The notes: generated by a model from the sequence alone, not told the origin. A DNA stretch of 64,000 nt from Aquimarina sp. RZ0 (GCF_008370685.1 NZ_VTZU01000022.1:28271-92270); one strand, 5' to 3'. Positions 46,849 to 57,008 are shown, numbered from the stretch's first letter. Translations and numbers: made by a program.

Positions 46849-47200
46849 CTGCTGACAAAAGGCCTTCTATCTGAGAAGTATCCGATATTTTGATTTTTAC
46901 CATCCATCCTTCTCCATAGGGATCCTTATTTACCAATTCGGGATCATCCTCCAGCACTTCATTAAATTCTATTAACTCACCGCTCAACGGAAGAAATAAA
47001 TCAGACACTGTTTTTACCGCTTCTACGGTTCCAAAAACCTCATCTTGCTCTAATTTATCGCCAACTGATTCTATATCTACATATACAATATCCCCTAACT
47101 CACTTTGCGCAAAATCAGTGATACCCACCGTAGCAATATCTCCATCTATCTTGACCCATTCATGGTCTTTTGTATATTTTAATTCTGAAGGTGTATTCAT
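46820..47200 (-). CDS. gcvH: Glycine cleavage system H protein
   Basis: The length of 126 residues is normal. The lipoyl attachment Lys63 lies in [10 protein letters not shown]; other landmarks are [20 protein letters not shown] and [11 protein letters not shown]. GcvH carries the aminomethyl group between the P, T and L proteins of the glycine cleavage complex, none of which is in the window. The vanZ start lies within its 3' end. Confidence 0.95.
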   Translation of the reverse strand: MNTPSELKYTKDHEWVKIDGDIATVGITDFAQSELGDIVYVDIESVGDKLEQDEVFGTVEAVKTVSDLFLPLSGELIEFNEVLEDDPELVNKDPYGEGWMVKIKISDTSQIEGLLSADGYKGLVQA

Positions 47201-47371
47201 CCAAAAAGTATTTATTAATTATTATTATTAAATCTTAAGGACGAAAATAAATCTATTTTATTAAATTATAGAAAAACCAAGTCAGAAATTTTAAAAAAAT
47301 CAATCCCAAATAGTATACATCTTCACTATGGATATATGTTCTGTTTTTCAGAAACAAACACTATATAATCA

Positions 47372-50300
47372 TCAATTCCCAAAATTATATCGCAATGTAA
47401 AACCACCTCTTATAGTGGTCTGAGGGAAAGCTGTAGAGATTGAATATTCAGAAAACGTATGATCATAAAAAAATAAAGCTGTAAGATTTTTACTCAGCGC
47501 ATAATCTGTTGTAAACTTGATTCCATAAATATCCTGCCCTGCGGTAACTTGAGCATCATCGATATCCAGATACCTGATCACAGTTTCGTTCTGTCTTAAA
47601 GATAAATCAGCTCTAAAATTAAGATCACTCTTCAGGGTTGTCTTTTTACCTGCTATTCTCGTGACAAATGTTAGATCTTGCACTCTGTAACCTAGCCCGA
47701 TAATATATTCATTCCCGCTAATTTCTGTAAGCAAGTTATTGTCAAAACTTAAAGACAATGCCCTATCTTTCTTCCACTCTGCAAGAATCTTTACAGAATT
47801 CTTCATTTCCATGTCAAAACGTATTAGCGGACTAAATTGCTCGGTAAGATTGATACTAGAAAATAGCAATTTGTTTTTAAAATTACCTCCCTGATCCAAT
47901 TCTTCAGTATTATTAGGATTAAAGTCAAGATTTGCTTGAAACTGATTAATCGTATAATTCGCACGATATCCATGAGCCATGGAGAATCGCTTAAATCGTT
48001 TTTTAAACCATTTTAGATTCATTAATCCTGTATACTTAACATCCCAATTAGGAATAGGCACATCCTTAAAAGCACCTGTCTGCACTTTTTCCGGATTTAC
48101 TCCTGTATATGCTGCTAAAAAAGCCGGTAACAACACCGCTTGGTTAGTGCCACTAAACCCATCCGGAAAACCATCTCCGTCTGTATCAATACTAGGATCA
48201 ATACCTCGTTCTAAAGCCAAACGTCTTGCAATCACAATTCTATTCGCTCTAAAATTATCAAAGGTTCTCGATGTAAATTGGTCACTTTTGCCAAATGGCT
48301 TATTAAACAGTACTGTCGAAATTGTATAATTCCCAAATGTATTAGCACTTAATGAGGAATAAGGATCGTTGATGTCGATATTCTCAGGGGTAAAACCTCC
48401 TCCATCAAGATTAACCCTGAAATTTTCTGTATACGTCTCAGAAAAATTTCTACTGGCACTTATATCGATTTGCAAGTCTTTTAAAAAGTTTACCGAGGCC
48501 TGTATATTAAGCTGTCTTCCTTCTACTTCTCTATACTGCTGATTAAAATCCTGATACAAGGTTAGCCATCCATTTCTGGCTGCAATATCTCTTATCTCTG
48601 CCTGACTTCCAAAAGTAAATCCTACCGATGGTTTTAAGGTCCCTACAAATCCAGGTTCTCTCAGGTAACCTGGTAAGAAAATACCATTATCCTGCTGATA
48701 ATTCACATTTACCTTCTTTACTGCTGTAACCAAACCTATCAATGAATTAAGGGCTTTGTCTGCAACCGACAACTTACTTGATTTCTTCTTAGATTTCTTC
48801 TTAGATTTCTTGTCCTTTCCAGCTACTTTTGAGGCATCTTTCCCTTCCTCTTTTTTATCATCTTTCCCTTTCTTCTTCTTAGCTTTCTTTCCTCTTCCTG
48901 GCTTTTTCTTAGTAAGCCCAACGTACTTATACAAAGCGTTCATATCCAATGACCCATTAACCGTATGCACATTCGCATTCTGGATCGTATTTCCAAGATC
49001 AGGAATTCCTTCGAGGTTTTTTAATGCCTCACTCCCTTTGGTCCATTGAAAATCTGCCGTGTAGGAATATGTGCTTCGCAAAAATTTAAATAGTGGGATT
49101 TTATTAAAAGGAATTTCATAATTAACCTGTAATTGCTGACTATGAAAGTTAGGGTCTCCAACATCAAGAACACCACTCCAAATATCGATTTCATCATCGA
49201 TATTCCCTTCATCATCAATGAAGTTTTTAACAATTCTATTATTTGCAGAATTAAAACTAAAATTTAAAGACTTTGTAAGATTATAATTAACCCCATACTG
49301 CCAATCAAATAAGAAGTTACGCTGTGTTAATGCTGGCAACCCAAGATCATCAGGTCCTAAGGTAATGTCTCTAAATACTTGCTCACTAAATTGCCTATTA
49401 ATATTAGAACTTACAGAAACACTGGTAGGCAGTAAATTAAAATTAAAATCTTTTAATAAATCAAAGTACTTGCTTCTGCCCAAAAACTTTACTTTTTTAA
49501 GCGGCTCTATTTCTTTGGGTTGAAAACTAAAATCATAAGTTCCTCCCAATCGAACACTTTGTTCTAATGATTTCTCTATTTCAAAATCCCTATGATCCGT
49601 TTGATTATAAGTTCCTGAAAATGCAAAATTCTCAACATCATATGGCATAGGTTTAGCATCTCCTGTTCTATCTTTACGCAATCCTATTACATTAAAGCTT
49701 TGACGTTTTGTATATTCAGTATTAACATTCAAAATAGAATCTTTTTGTCTTTGCCCCGGAGCACTATCCAGAATTTGATCCAACTCTAAATCCTCATAAA
49801 ACTTATCAAATTGAGGTGTAATTAATTCTTCTCCTCGACTATAATTAAAAGGAATCTGAAGTCCCCATTTTTTTGGTAGTAATTGCCCTAAATTAACATT
49901 AGTAGTCAAATCATATTGCACAAGATCTTCATTACTTCGTTCATTAGGCCCTTGCTCTATACCGCCAAAACCTATCGTACTCACTCTTCCCGAAGCACTT
50001 ACTGTGGCAAAATCTGCTATATTACCATCCATACTACCTACAGCTGACCAGCCTCCTTGATTTTTAAGATCACTCAGACGCAATTCATTAAACCAGACAG
50101 TTCCGGATCTTTCATTTCCTAAGGTATTGCTTAAATTATTTCTCACCCCCACCATCATAACTCTGACATCTCCAATATTAGGGTTTCCTTTGATTTTGAT
50201 AGCGATATTATTTCCATTATTATCCTCTCTAATAAAAGAATTTAAAGACCCATCAGGATTTACATTTGTAGCCACACCTCTGACCAATACTTCTGATTTA

Positions 50301-53300
50301 ATTTCACGCAATAAAGACAAAGGAATATTCAATCTATTCGCTACAGGCCATACAGCATCGGCATTAGTAGAAGTTTCAGATATTTTTAAAGGAATTTCTA
50401 TCTGATAGAAGTTATTCGTAAAATCATTCCCCATCCTTATAAAAGCATACAACTCATCATCTGTAATAAAATCTGAATCACCACTTGTTTTATTAGGTAA
50501 GTTTTCTGCGTGAAGAAATAATTCCAGATTTTCATATTGGCGCATATCCACATTAAAGTTTTTATAAACTCCACGCCCATCTTCTCCCTTAAGCTCATTA
50601 ACAGTTAATGCCAATGAACGCTCATCCTCTCTTATAGTTGTATTATTATTGATCAATTGCTCTCTAAACACTCCAGGAGGAGTAACATACCCAGCTGTTT
50701 CTTCTGCACTTACAGAAGTAACCACTACATCATTATCGTCAAATACATTTAACCCACTGGTAGGGTTATTATCAGGATTCCCCATCTGAATATACCTCCT
50801 ATAATCTCCACGAACCAGGTCTATTGAAGCGAATCTTAATAATACTGGCTGATCAAAACCTGTGACGACCATTCTCATAAAACGAATAGATCTAAAATCA
50901 CTAGGAGCATTAGGCTCATTCAAATTTGAAGGTTCATAGATTGGCACTTTAAATCGCACCCACCTGGTATTTCTATTTTGTCCATTCAATACATTAGGAT
51001 TTGTTATAACCCGAACATCCGATATAAAACCGGTATTATTATCATTACCGACATTCATATTCGCAAAAATCGGAATCTCATATTCAAAATAATTATCAAT
51101 CGTGTTCATGGTATTATCACGATTCACATCTTCTGCCGTAGGAAATGTAGTATTCCCTCTATTTTCATTTGACACACTTGTTGGGGAATTCCCTTCTGTC
51201 CCGTTATAATCTTTATACCGCTCTACAATAGTTCCTTCTGCCTGCAAATAAAACTGATAATTATCTCCTGCAGGATCTGGTAATGAGCTAAAAGCAGCTC
51301 CTTCTGGAAATGCATTAGGATCTCTCTCTAATTGATCTGTAAGACCATCATATCCAGCATCCTGATTTACCCTTGCCTGCCCTTCTGAGTCAAATGCATA
51401 TATCAACGACTGATTTACAGGCACCTGACCAATAGTACTGGCATTATCCGTAAAACCGACAGTAGTCGCTGGCAACCCGTTTTCATATTGTTTCCTACCA
51501 TCTTTTAATACATCTTCACTAATATTTCCCAGATTAAAAATAATCGTCCCACTGGTAGATTGTGTCAGCGCCTCTTCTATCCCACCATTGGTATAAAATG
51601 GATCCATCAACCAGAATTCTATAAATTCTACATTTGATTGTTCAAAATTAGTAGAAGTTAATTGTCTGGTAATACCACCATAGTTATCTTCGGGATTAGG
51701 CAAAGGCAGTGTACTTCCTGGCGCATATGCAGGGTTAAAATTATATTGCCCTCTTGTGGTCGGATCATAATTAAGATCCATAGGAAACAAAGCTGTAGTC
51801 TGTCCTTGAGCAATATCTGTTACAGGAAAAATTTCTCTATTAAAAACCCTTCTAGCCGCATTTGACTCTAAATCTTCATCACTTATTCCGCTAGGTCTAC
51901 CATTACTATAAAATATTGGATCAATAGAATACCACGCGAGTTTTGCTCGTCTATATCCTGCTCGAATATCATTATTATCTAATTCCCCACCAAAACCCAG
52001 TGGCACACTAGATAATTCCCACGCTAATGGAGCTGCCACATCTATAGCAGTTTGCGCACCTTCAAAATCATCTATATAGGTTGTGACCCTGCCATCAAAA
52101 TCAGCACCCCTAGGAGCTCCCGCAATTAAGTAAGCCCCTTCTGCCCTTACAGACACATTAGAAGGCACATCGGTATCAATATTAGGTAATTTATTTACCA
52201 TTCTGGTAAGAAAAGGTACTTCTGTAGAGTAATTGAGATTAAAACCTAATAATGTATTATTTATAGGCTCAAAGTCATAATTAGATTTCTGGGTAATGGG
52301 TCTTTCATTGAGATTTAAATACGTACCTCCAATAATAAAATCATCACTGAATTTATGTTCTATATTTAGTCCGGAAAAACGTTTGGTTTGTTGCCCAAAT
52401 ACGGCATTATTCTCTGTTGACACTTGGATAGGAGTATTCGAAGCTAATAGTGCTTCATCTAATATAATAACCCTTCCCAACTGATAATTAACAGAGTAAT
52501 CAACCCCTTCCTGAAGCGTTCGTCCTCCTGCAGTAACTGTCACAGATCCCTGAGGCACATTAAAAGCTCCCAACGGAATACCATCTTGCCCGGAGGATTT
52601 ATACCTCCCTTTTAATTGAAAAAAGTTTTTATCTGCAGCTTCCTGCTCTGCTACTATTTTTGTCTGCGTATAGAGCTCTCTAAATACATATTCATCCTGA
52701 TTCTCGTTATAAGTCGCAGGCATATTGTAATCAGTAGCAGTAGATCCATTATCCAGTTTATTAAAAAGATGTTGTCCGAATGGTTCTACAGTGGTAAATA
52801 TTATCCTACCATTTTCTGGATCAATTGTCAATCCTGGAACATAATCAAAAAAACCATCGCCTGCGCCATCAGCTCCTTGTACAGGGTCATTATTAGGGTT
52901 TAATCGATCCATATTAAATACACTTAACAAACGAGTTTGTTCCACATCTTCCGGCAATGCCAGAGGTGATCCTTCTGCAGCAGTTATAAAATTAACCGGA
53001 GAAGGATTTGTATACACTATATTAAGTCTAAAATCATTGGCTTCTAACCTAAAAGCCCCGGTATTATAAATATTTTTCATCATCAAATCCCAAATAGCAC
53101 GATCCACATTAGTGATCGGACTCTTTAGCATTTTCACCACAAGACTTTGGCTGGATCCTGCCTGGATTACATTTCCAGGATCAGGGTTTGGATTACCAAT
53201 TGGATCATCTCCTACTGTCGCATTTACACCATCATTAGCAAACTCTCCGACCTGAAACACTTGCCCTCCCACCGTATATTGAAAAGCAACCGCAAGGACC

Positions 53301-54673
53301 TCATCATTATTTAATCGCTGATTTAAAGATATATATCCTAATTGCGTATTTAATGTATATTCATTGGTATTCAATTGTCTTGCATTCTCTAATACCGCAT
53401 AATCAAAGCCTTCATTAAAACCAGCTATCGGACCTGTAAAACCTTGCTGCACTGTTGCGATTTGACGTACAGCTTCTGTAACAGGACCTGTAGCGCCAAT
53501 AGAGAAAGGATCTAAATCATTATTCCCATTATCAGGAAAAGATCCCGCAGGGACATTAAACAATCCTCCCGGGATATCAAAATTTCCCACATCCGGAGCT
53601 TCTCCAAGATCTTGTAACGCTACAATATTTCTGGCATCACCTAATGTTTGCGCACTGGTAGCTCTATTTGTCAACCAAACCTCTACTCTGGTAATCTGTA
53701 TATTATTATTAATAAATGGGTAGTTTACTAAAGCTTCATCGTAGGTATCTCTAAAAAAATGAGATAAAAAGTAATGTCTGTTATCATCATAATTCAATGC
53801 AAAAATCTCAAAATCCTCTACAGTTCCGCCTCCTTCTACATTAACAGACCTCGTTTCAGAACGTTGCTCTGAATATACTGCAGTAACAGATGTTCTTCCA
53901 AACTGCATCCCCAATTTTGCTCCAAAGAGACTCTGAGATCCCTGGATCAATGAGTTGTTAATTGGCATTGTAACATTACCAATCTCTATGCTTCTAATAA
54001 TATCATCTTCTGTAGGGGTATATTCTAATTTTATCTGATTCTGAAAATCAAAAGTTGATTCTGTATCAAAATTCGCATTTATCTGAAGTCTTTTACCAAC
54101 TTTACCTAACAAACTCAAACTGATACGTTGATCAAAATCAAAAGTAAAATTACTACGATTTCTTGGTGAGAATGCAGGGTTATCCTGTTTTGTATACAAA
54201 GCACCTAAATCCATCTCTACAGATCCCTGTGGAATGATTTCAATTTCACTTCCTCCAAAAATAGTTTCAAAGAAATTAGAGTTTACATAAAAGATGGGAA
54301 GTAAATTTTTTTGCTTCTCCTCACTACCTTCTTTTTTTCCGCTAAAAGCACTTATTTTCTCTTTGAAATAATCTCTTCTTTGTTCCTCTTCTACAAGAGC
54401 TTCATATTCTTTTGGCGTTAAAAACAATGGATAACGCACATTAAATTGCCCCAATGTCTCCCTATATATATAGCGATTTGTAGATGGATCATACTCATAT
54501 CTGGCTACAATACTATTAGGATTAGGTAATGAAAGTTCGCCGAGTGTAAATGTTGTACTTGTTGAATCTCTGACAGTTTCTGTATCCTGTGCATAAAGAG
54601 CTCCTCCATAAAGCACAAATAAACAAACGAATCTTTTTAAAAATTTAAAATGTAAGAAATGTGATAAAACCAA
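47372..54673 (-). CDS. sprA: Type IX secretion outer-membrane translocon SprA (Sov)
   Basis: A 2433-residue protein, close to other SprA proteins (F. johnsoniae SprA is about 2400). The only usable start near the signal peptide is TTG at 54673; the signal peptide reads FLKRFVCLFVLYGGALYAQ. Typical repeats of barrel strands follow, with segments such as LPIFYVNSNFFETIFGGSEI and RAEGAYLIAGAPRGADFDGR. A Lys-rich stretch at about 1919-1966 is inserted late in the barrel. SprA forms the 36-strand pore that exports T9SS cargo, including gliding adhesins. It begins 5 bp after ruvA. Confidence 0.96.
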   Translation of the reverse strand: MVLSHFLHFKFLKRFVCLFVLYGGALYAQDTETVRDSTSTTFTLGELSLPNPNSIVARYEYDPSTNRYIYRETLGQFNVRYPLFLTPKEYEALVEEEQRRDYFKEKISAFSGKKEGSEEKQKNLLPIFYVNSNFFETIFGGSEIEIIPQGSVEMDLGALYTKQDNPAFSPRNRSNFTFDFDQRISLSLLGKVGKRLQINANFDTESTFDFQNQIKLEYTPTEDDIIRSIEIGNVTMPINNSLIQGSQSLFGAKLGMQFGRTSVTAVYSEQRSETRSVNVEGGGTVEDFEIFALNYDDNRHYFLSHFFRDTYDEALVNYPFINNNIQITRVEVWLTNRATSAQTLGDARNIVALQDLGEAPDVGNFDIPGGLFNVPAGSFPDNGNNDLDPFSIGATGPVTEAVRQIATVQQGFTGPIAGFNEGFDYAVLENARQLNTNEYTLNTQLGYISLNQRLNNDEVLAVAFQYTVGGQVFQVGEFANDGVNATVGDDPIGNPNPDPGNVIQAGSSQSLVVKMLKSPITNVDRAIWDLMMKNIYNTGAFRLEANDFRLNIVYTNPSPVNFITAAEGSPLALPEDVEQTRLLSVFNMDRLNPNNDPVQGADGAGDGFFDYVPGLTIDPENGRIIFTTVEPFGQHLFNKLDNGSTATDYNMPATYNENQDEYVFRELYTQTKIVAEQEAADKNFFQLKGRYKSSGQDGIPLGAFNVPQGSVTVTAGGRTLQEGVDYSVNYQLGRVIILDEALLASNTPIQVSTENNAVFGQQTKRFSGLNIEHKFSDDFIIGGTYLNLNERPITQKSNYDFEPINNTLLGFNLNYSTEVPFLTRMVNKLPNIDTDVPSNVSVRAEGAYLIAGAPRGADFDGRVTTYIDDFEGAQTAIDVAAPLAWELSSVPLGFGGELDNNDIRAGYRRAKLAWYSIDPIFYSNGRPSGISDEDLESNAARRVFNREIFPVTDIAQGQTTALFPMDLNYDPTTRGQYNFNPAYAPGSTLPLPNPEDNYGGITRQLTSTNFEQSNVEFIEFWLMDPFYTNGGIEEALTQSTSGTIIFNLGNISEDVLKDGRKQYENGLPATTVGFTDNASTIGQVPVNQSLIYAFDSEGQARVNQDAGYDGLTDQLERDPNAFPEGAAFSSLPDPAGDNYQFYLQAEGTIVERYKDYNGTEGNSPTSVSNENRGNTTFPTAEDVNRDNTMNTIDNYFEYEIPIFANMNVGNDNNTGFISDVRVITNPNVLNGQNRNTRWVRFKVPIYEPSNLNEPNAPSDFRSIRFMRMVVTGFDQPVLLRFASIDLVRGDYRRYIQMGNPDNNPTSGLNVFDDNDVVVTSVSAEETAGYVTPPGVFREQLINNNTTIREDERSLALTVNELKGEDGRGVYKNFNVDMRQYENLELFLHAENLPNKTSGDSDFITDDELYAFIRMGNDFTNNFYQIEIPLKISETSTNADAVWPVANRLNIPLSLLREIKSEVLVRGVATNVNPDGSLNSFIREDNNGNNIAIKIKGNPNIGDVRVMMVGVRNNLSNTLGNERSGTVWFNELRLSDLKNQGGWSAVGSMDGNIADFATVSASGRVSTIGFGGIEQGPNERSNEDLVQYDLTTNVNLGQLLPKKWGLQIPFNYSRGEELITPQFDKFYEDLELDQILDSAPGQRQKDSILNVNTEYTKRQSFNVIGLRKDRTGDAKPMPYDVENFAFSGTYNQTDHRDFEIEKSLEQSVRLGGTYDFSFQPKEIEPLKKVKFLGRSKYFDLLKDFNFNLLPTSVSVSSNINRQFSEQVFRDITLGPDDLGLPALTQRNFLFDWQYGVNYNLTKSLNFSFNSANNRIVKNFIDDEGNIDDEIDIWSGVLDVGDPNFHSQQLQVNYEIPFNKIPLFKFLRSTYSYTADFQWTKGSEALKNLEGIPDLGNTIQNANVHTVNGSLDMNALYKYVGLTKKKPGRGKKAKKKKGKDDKKEEGKDASKVAGKDKKSKKKSKKKSSKLSVADKALNSLIGLVTAVKKVNVNYQQDNGIFLPGYLREPGFVGTLKPSVGFTFGSQAEIRDIAARNGWLTLYQDFNQQYREVEGRQLNIQASVNFLKDLQIDISASRNFSETYTENFRVNLDGGGFTPENIDINDPYSSLSANTFGNYTISTVLFNKPFGKSDQFTSRTFDNFRANRIVIARRLALERGIDPSIDTDGDGFPDGFSGTNQAVLLPAFLAAYTGVNPEKVQTGAFKDVPIPNWDVKYTGLMNLKWFKKRFKRFSMAHGYRANYTINQFQANLDFNPNNTEELDQGGNFKNKLLFSSINLTEQFSPLIRFDMEMKNSVKILAEWKKDRALSLSFDNNLLTEISGNEYIIGLGYRVQDLTFVTRIAGKKTTLKSDLNFRADLSLRQNETVIRYLDIDDAQVTAGQDIYGIKFTTDYALSKNLTALFFYDHTFSEYSISTAFPQTTIRGGFTLRYNFGN

Positions 54674-54678
54674 TGCTT

Positions 54679-55260
54679 TTATAAATTTTTTAGTGCTTGT
54701 TTAATAATATTTTCCACTGTACCTGTAGGGCTTTCCTTTAGAATTTTATCAACAACCTTCTCAGCTTGTTTTCTATTAAATCCAAGGGTTTCTAATGCAG
54801 ATAACGCTTCATCCTTATTAGTATTGCTTTGAGATACTGAAACTTCATCAATATTATAAACTTTAAGAATTTTATCTTTCAGATCAAGGATTACCCGTTG
54901 CGCTGTTTTTGCACCAATTCCTTTTATAGACTGAATCGTTCCTACATCATTTGAAGCAATAGCATCTTTGATCTGATCAGGATGCAATGAAGACAACATC
55001 GTTCTGGCTGTACTTGAACCAATACCTGAAACAGAAATCAATAATCTAAAAATTTCTCTTTCGGATTTTTCTATAAAACCGAATAGCGCATGCGAATCTT
55101 CCCGCACTTGTAAATGTGTAAACAACTTTAATATTTCATCATCCGGAATTAAGGAAAATGTATGTAATGAAATGTGTAAAAAATATCCTACTCCATTACA
55201 ATCTATTACTACATCGGTAGGATTTTTCTCCACCAATCGTCCTTTGATTTGTGTAATCAT
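54679..55260 (-). CDS. ruvA: Holliday junction DNA helicase RuvA
   Basis: 193 residues, standard length. The N-terminal OB domain starts MITQIKGRLVEKNPTDVVID. Two helix-hairpin-helix motifs are ISVSGIGSSTARTML and SIKGIGAKTAQRVIL. The C-terminal domain (EALSALETLGFNRKQAEKVV) contacts RuvB. RuvA tetramers bind the four-way junction. ruvB is not next to it; sprA follows 5 bp downstream, a pairing seen in flavobacteria. Confidence 0.95.
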   Translation of the reverse strand: MITQIKGRLVEKNPTDVVIDCNGVGYFLHISLHTFSLIPDDEILKLFTHLQVREDSHALFGFIEKSEREIFRLLISVSGIGSSTARTMLSSLHPDQIKDAIASNDVGTIQSIKGIGAKTAQRVILDLKDKILKVYNIDEVSVSQSNTNKDEALSALETLGFNRKQAEKVVDKILKESPTGTVENIIKQALKNL

Positions 55261-55283
55261 CTATTTATTTGATCTTAAGCAAC

Positions 55284-55313
55284 CAAAAGTAATAAAATTA
55301 TATGTATAACAAA
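55284..55313 (-). promoter_or_regulatory. Promoter of ruvA-sprA
   Basis: Minus strand: TTTG (55310-55313), 18-bp spacer, TACTTTTG (55284-55291), 24 bp before the ruvA ATG. It matches the Bacteroidota consensus fully and likely drives sprA too. Confidence 0.8.
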
Positions 55314-55531
55314 CCATAAAAGCAAGTTCCTAAAAGCACTATTATTATGAATTGATTTTAGGAACTATTTTCTAATCTAAAACAACAAGGACCTTACGGA
55401 TATCCACTACTTTTAGACATTCATTTTAAAAAGGTTACACAGTTTCTAAAATTCTTAAGAAATTATCATTGTACACTCCGTTTTTCACAAAATAGATATC
55501 ACATTTTTAAAAGTAGTTTTTTTATAGAAGT

Positions 55532-55625
55532 AAACTACCTCGGGGCAAGGATACGAGGCATGTATTGAAAAAAAAAACATTTTGATTTCGAGGCAAGCCT
55601 CCTTTAAATCTCAATCATCGAGTAA
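55532..55625. repeat. Family B dispersed repeat, copy 2
   Basis: Matches the repeat at 619-715 throughout, with AACTACCTC, GGGGCAAGG, GAGGCATGTATTGAAAAAAA and GAGGCAAGCCTCC, then TTTAAATCTCAATCATCGAG. GAGGCAAGCCTC can form a local hairpin. It lies in the 2.3-kb gene-free tract (55261-57531). Confidence 0.6.
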
Positions 55626-56763
55626 AAAAAGTAAGCTTAGTAATTAGCTATGCTCTATTTGCAGAAACAGTCTCACCTCAAACAATCACCACTACCCCAC
55701 CTACACATACTATTAACTTCACATCATCTTTTGGCAAGTCGCGAAGCTGCAAGTTAATTGAACATCACTTACATAACACATCGATACCATAACGAAACCT
55801 TCTACACGTAATGCAAGACTAATAAACCTCATACCAAATATACACTTATGACTATCACAAAGAAAAACTATATATGACATAAAGAAACAAGGCAATCTAT
55901 GGAGTCTATTATTCTATACTAAAAAAGAATTCAGATTGGTAGTTAGATTTTTTAACACGTCTCAAAGTAGGGTAAAATCCTCATAACTTGTCTTAATACA
56001 CGTAAAGAATATACAATTCTTAATTTAACTCTTAAAACCAAAACCATTATGAAAAATTTATTTTTAAAAAGCACAAAACTCTTCTCTTAGCAATTATACT
56101 ATCCAGTGTAAGCTGTTCCAAGGAAAATGATGAAGCTGAACGTTTACGCTTTTTATAATCATAGATATCAAATCTTATTTCAATAGGAAAAACCCAAAAA
56201 TAAAAACAAGTGATCAAAGTCTTAACTTGCTTCAACAACTATTAAACATAGAAATCATTATTGGCACACGTAATATAGTTTTGAACTAAAAAAGGCATAC
56301 CCAATCCATCTTAACAACAATTACATCTTTAAGAAAATCATGTCTTTTACAAAATACACTTTATAAAACTAAGCTAGCATTAACACTTCTATTATACAAT
56401 TCAAACTTTATAATACGTTCTCGGTCTAAAATCGCCCTTTTTTTTAAGTTTATTCTTTTTTCGTTGACACTTCAACATAAATTAGCCATCCTCCGTTTTT
56501 TCAAAACCATCAATTTTAATGATAAGAACGAAATATATCACACTGACTACAAGCACCTTATAAGTTACCTCCTTTTCAAGAACCTAAACTTCAAATATCC
56601 GAAAACATTAGTGAAATCAATAGCTAACGAACTTTATCATTAAAGTTCGGGGATATCTAATTCAACATAAAAAGAAAACCTAATTTATTCACTATGTTTA
56701 ATTTTCTTTTTGTCTAAACAAAAAATGAGGGGTTAATATTTGAGTATTTTAAAACCAGAAATG
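55626..56763. other. Gene-free tract between ruvA and nrdB
   Basis: Apart from the lipoprotein remnant at 56049-56289 I find no gene here. Frames are short, lack plausible starts and show no known domain. The sequence is AT-rich and flanked on both sides by dispersed repeats, so this looks like an accumulation site for small elements and decayed genes. Confidence 0.6.
56049..56289 (+). pseudogene. Remnant of a small lipoprotein gene
   Basis: From the ATG at 56049 the frame reads MKNLFLKS then hits a stop. One extra A in the A-run near 56065 would restore MKNLFLKKHKTLLLAIILSS followed by VSCSKENDEAERLRF, a clear lipoprotein signal with the lipid Cys in SSVSC. A stop follows at 56156, and a second shift would continue into IDIKSYFNRKNPKIKTSDQ and onward to a stop at 56287-56289. 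The first lesion is well supported by the signal peptide; the second is uncertain. No function can be given. Confidence 0.55.
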
Positions 56764-56873
56764 ATACGATTTATAACTAAAAATTTCGCATATTCATCGT
56801 TTCTTTTTCCTTTCTACTTCGTTTAAAAAATAATTCAATGAATTTATACGAATTTTTTAATCACAAATCGTAT
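56764..56873 (-). mobile_element. Family A palindromic element, copy 5, internally deleted (110 bp)
   Basis: Both ends match the full element exactly, but 52 bp containing the central TAGCTATAGCTA core are missing. The deletion joins two AAAAAATAA repeats that are 52 bp apart in the intact copies and leaves one of them, as expected for slippage or recombination between short direct repeats. Confidence 0.85.
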
Positions 56874-56935
56874 GACACGAGAAGAAGGGTAATTAATATA
56901 TACATATAGTAGGGATTAAAGACCCAGTGATAATA

Positions 56936-57008
56936 AACTCATCTTGAGTAGTAGTTTTCAACCGAAAAGCTTGGCTTTTATAGGTAAAAGCAGTACTCAA
57001 GATGAGTT
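56936..57008. repeat. Family C palindrome (73 bp)
   Basis: AACTCATCTTGAGTA at 56936-56950 is repeated perfectly in inverted form at 56994-57008. Between them, AAAAGC-TTG-GCTTTT marks the centre, and the arms remain partly complementary throughout. A half copy of the end motif lies at 63760-63787. Confidence 0.65.

Noticed and set aside
48756..49049. Plus-strand open frames opposite sprA, including a Phe/Leu-rich one
   Set aside because: They mirror the Lys-rich and barrel codons of sprA on the other strand and lack promoters or starts.
55645..55800. An open stretch reading YALFAETVSPQTITTTPP and onward
   Set aside because: About 50 codons without a start, promoter or known domain in AT-rich DNA; not enough to call a gene or a remnant.
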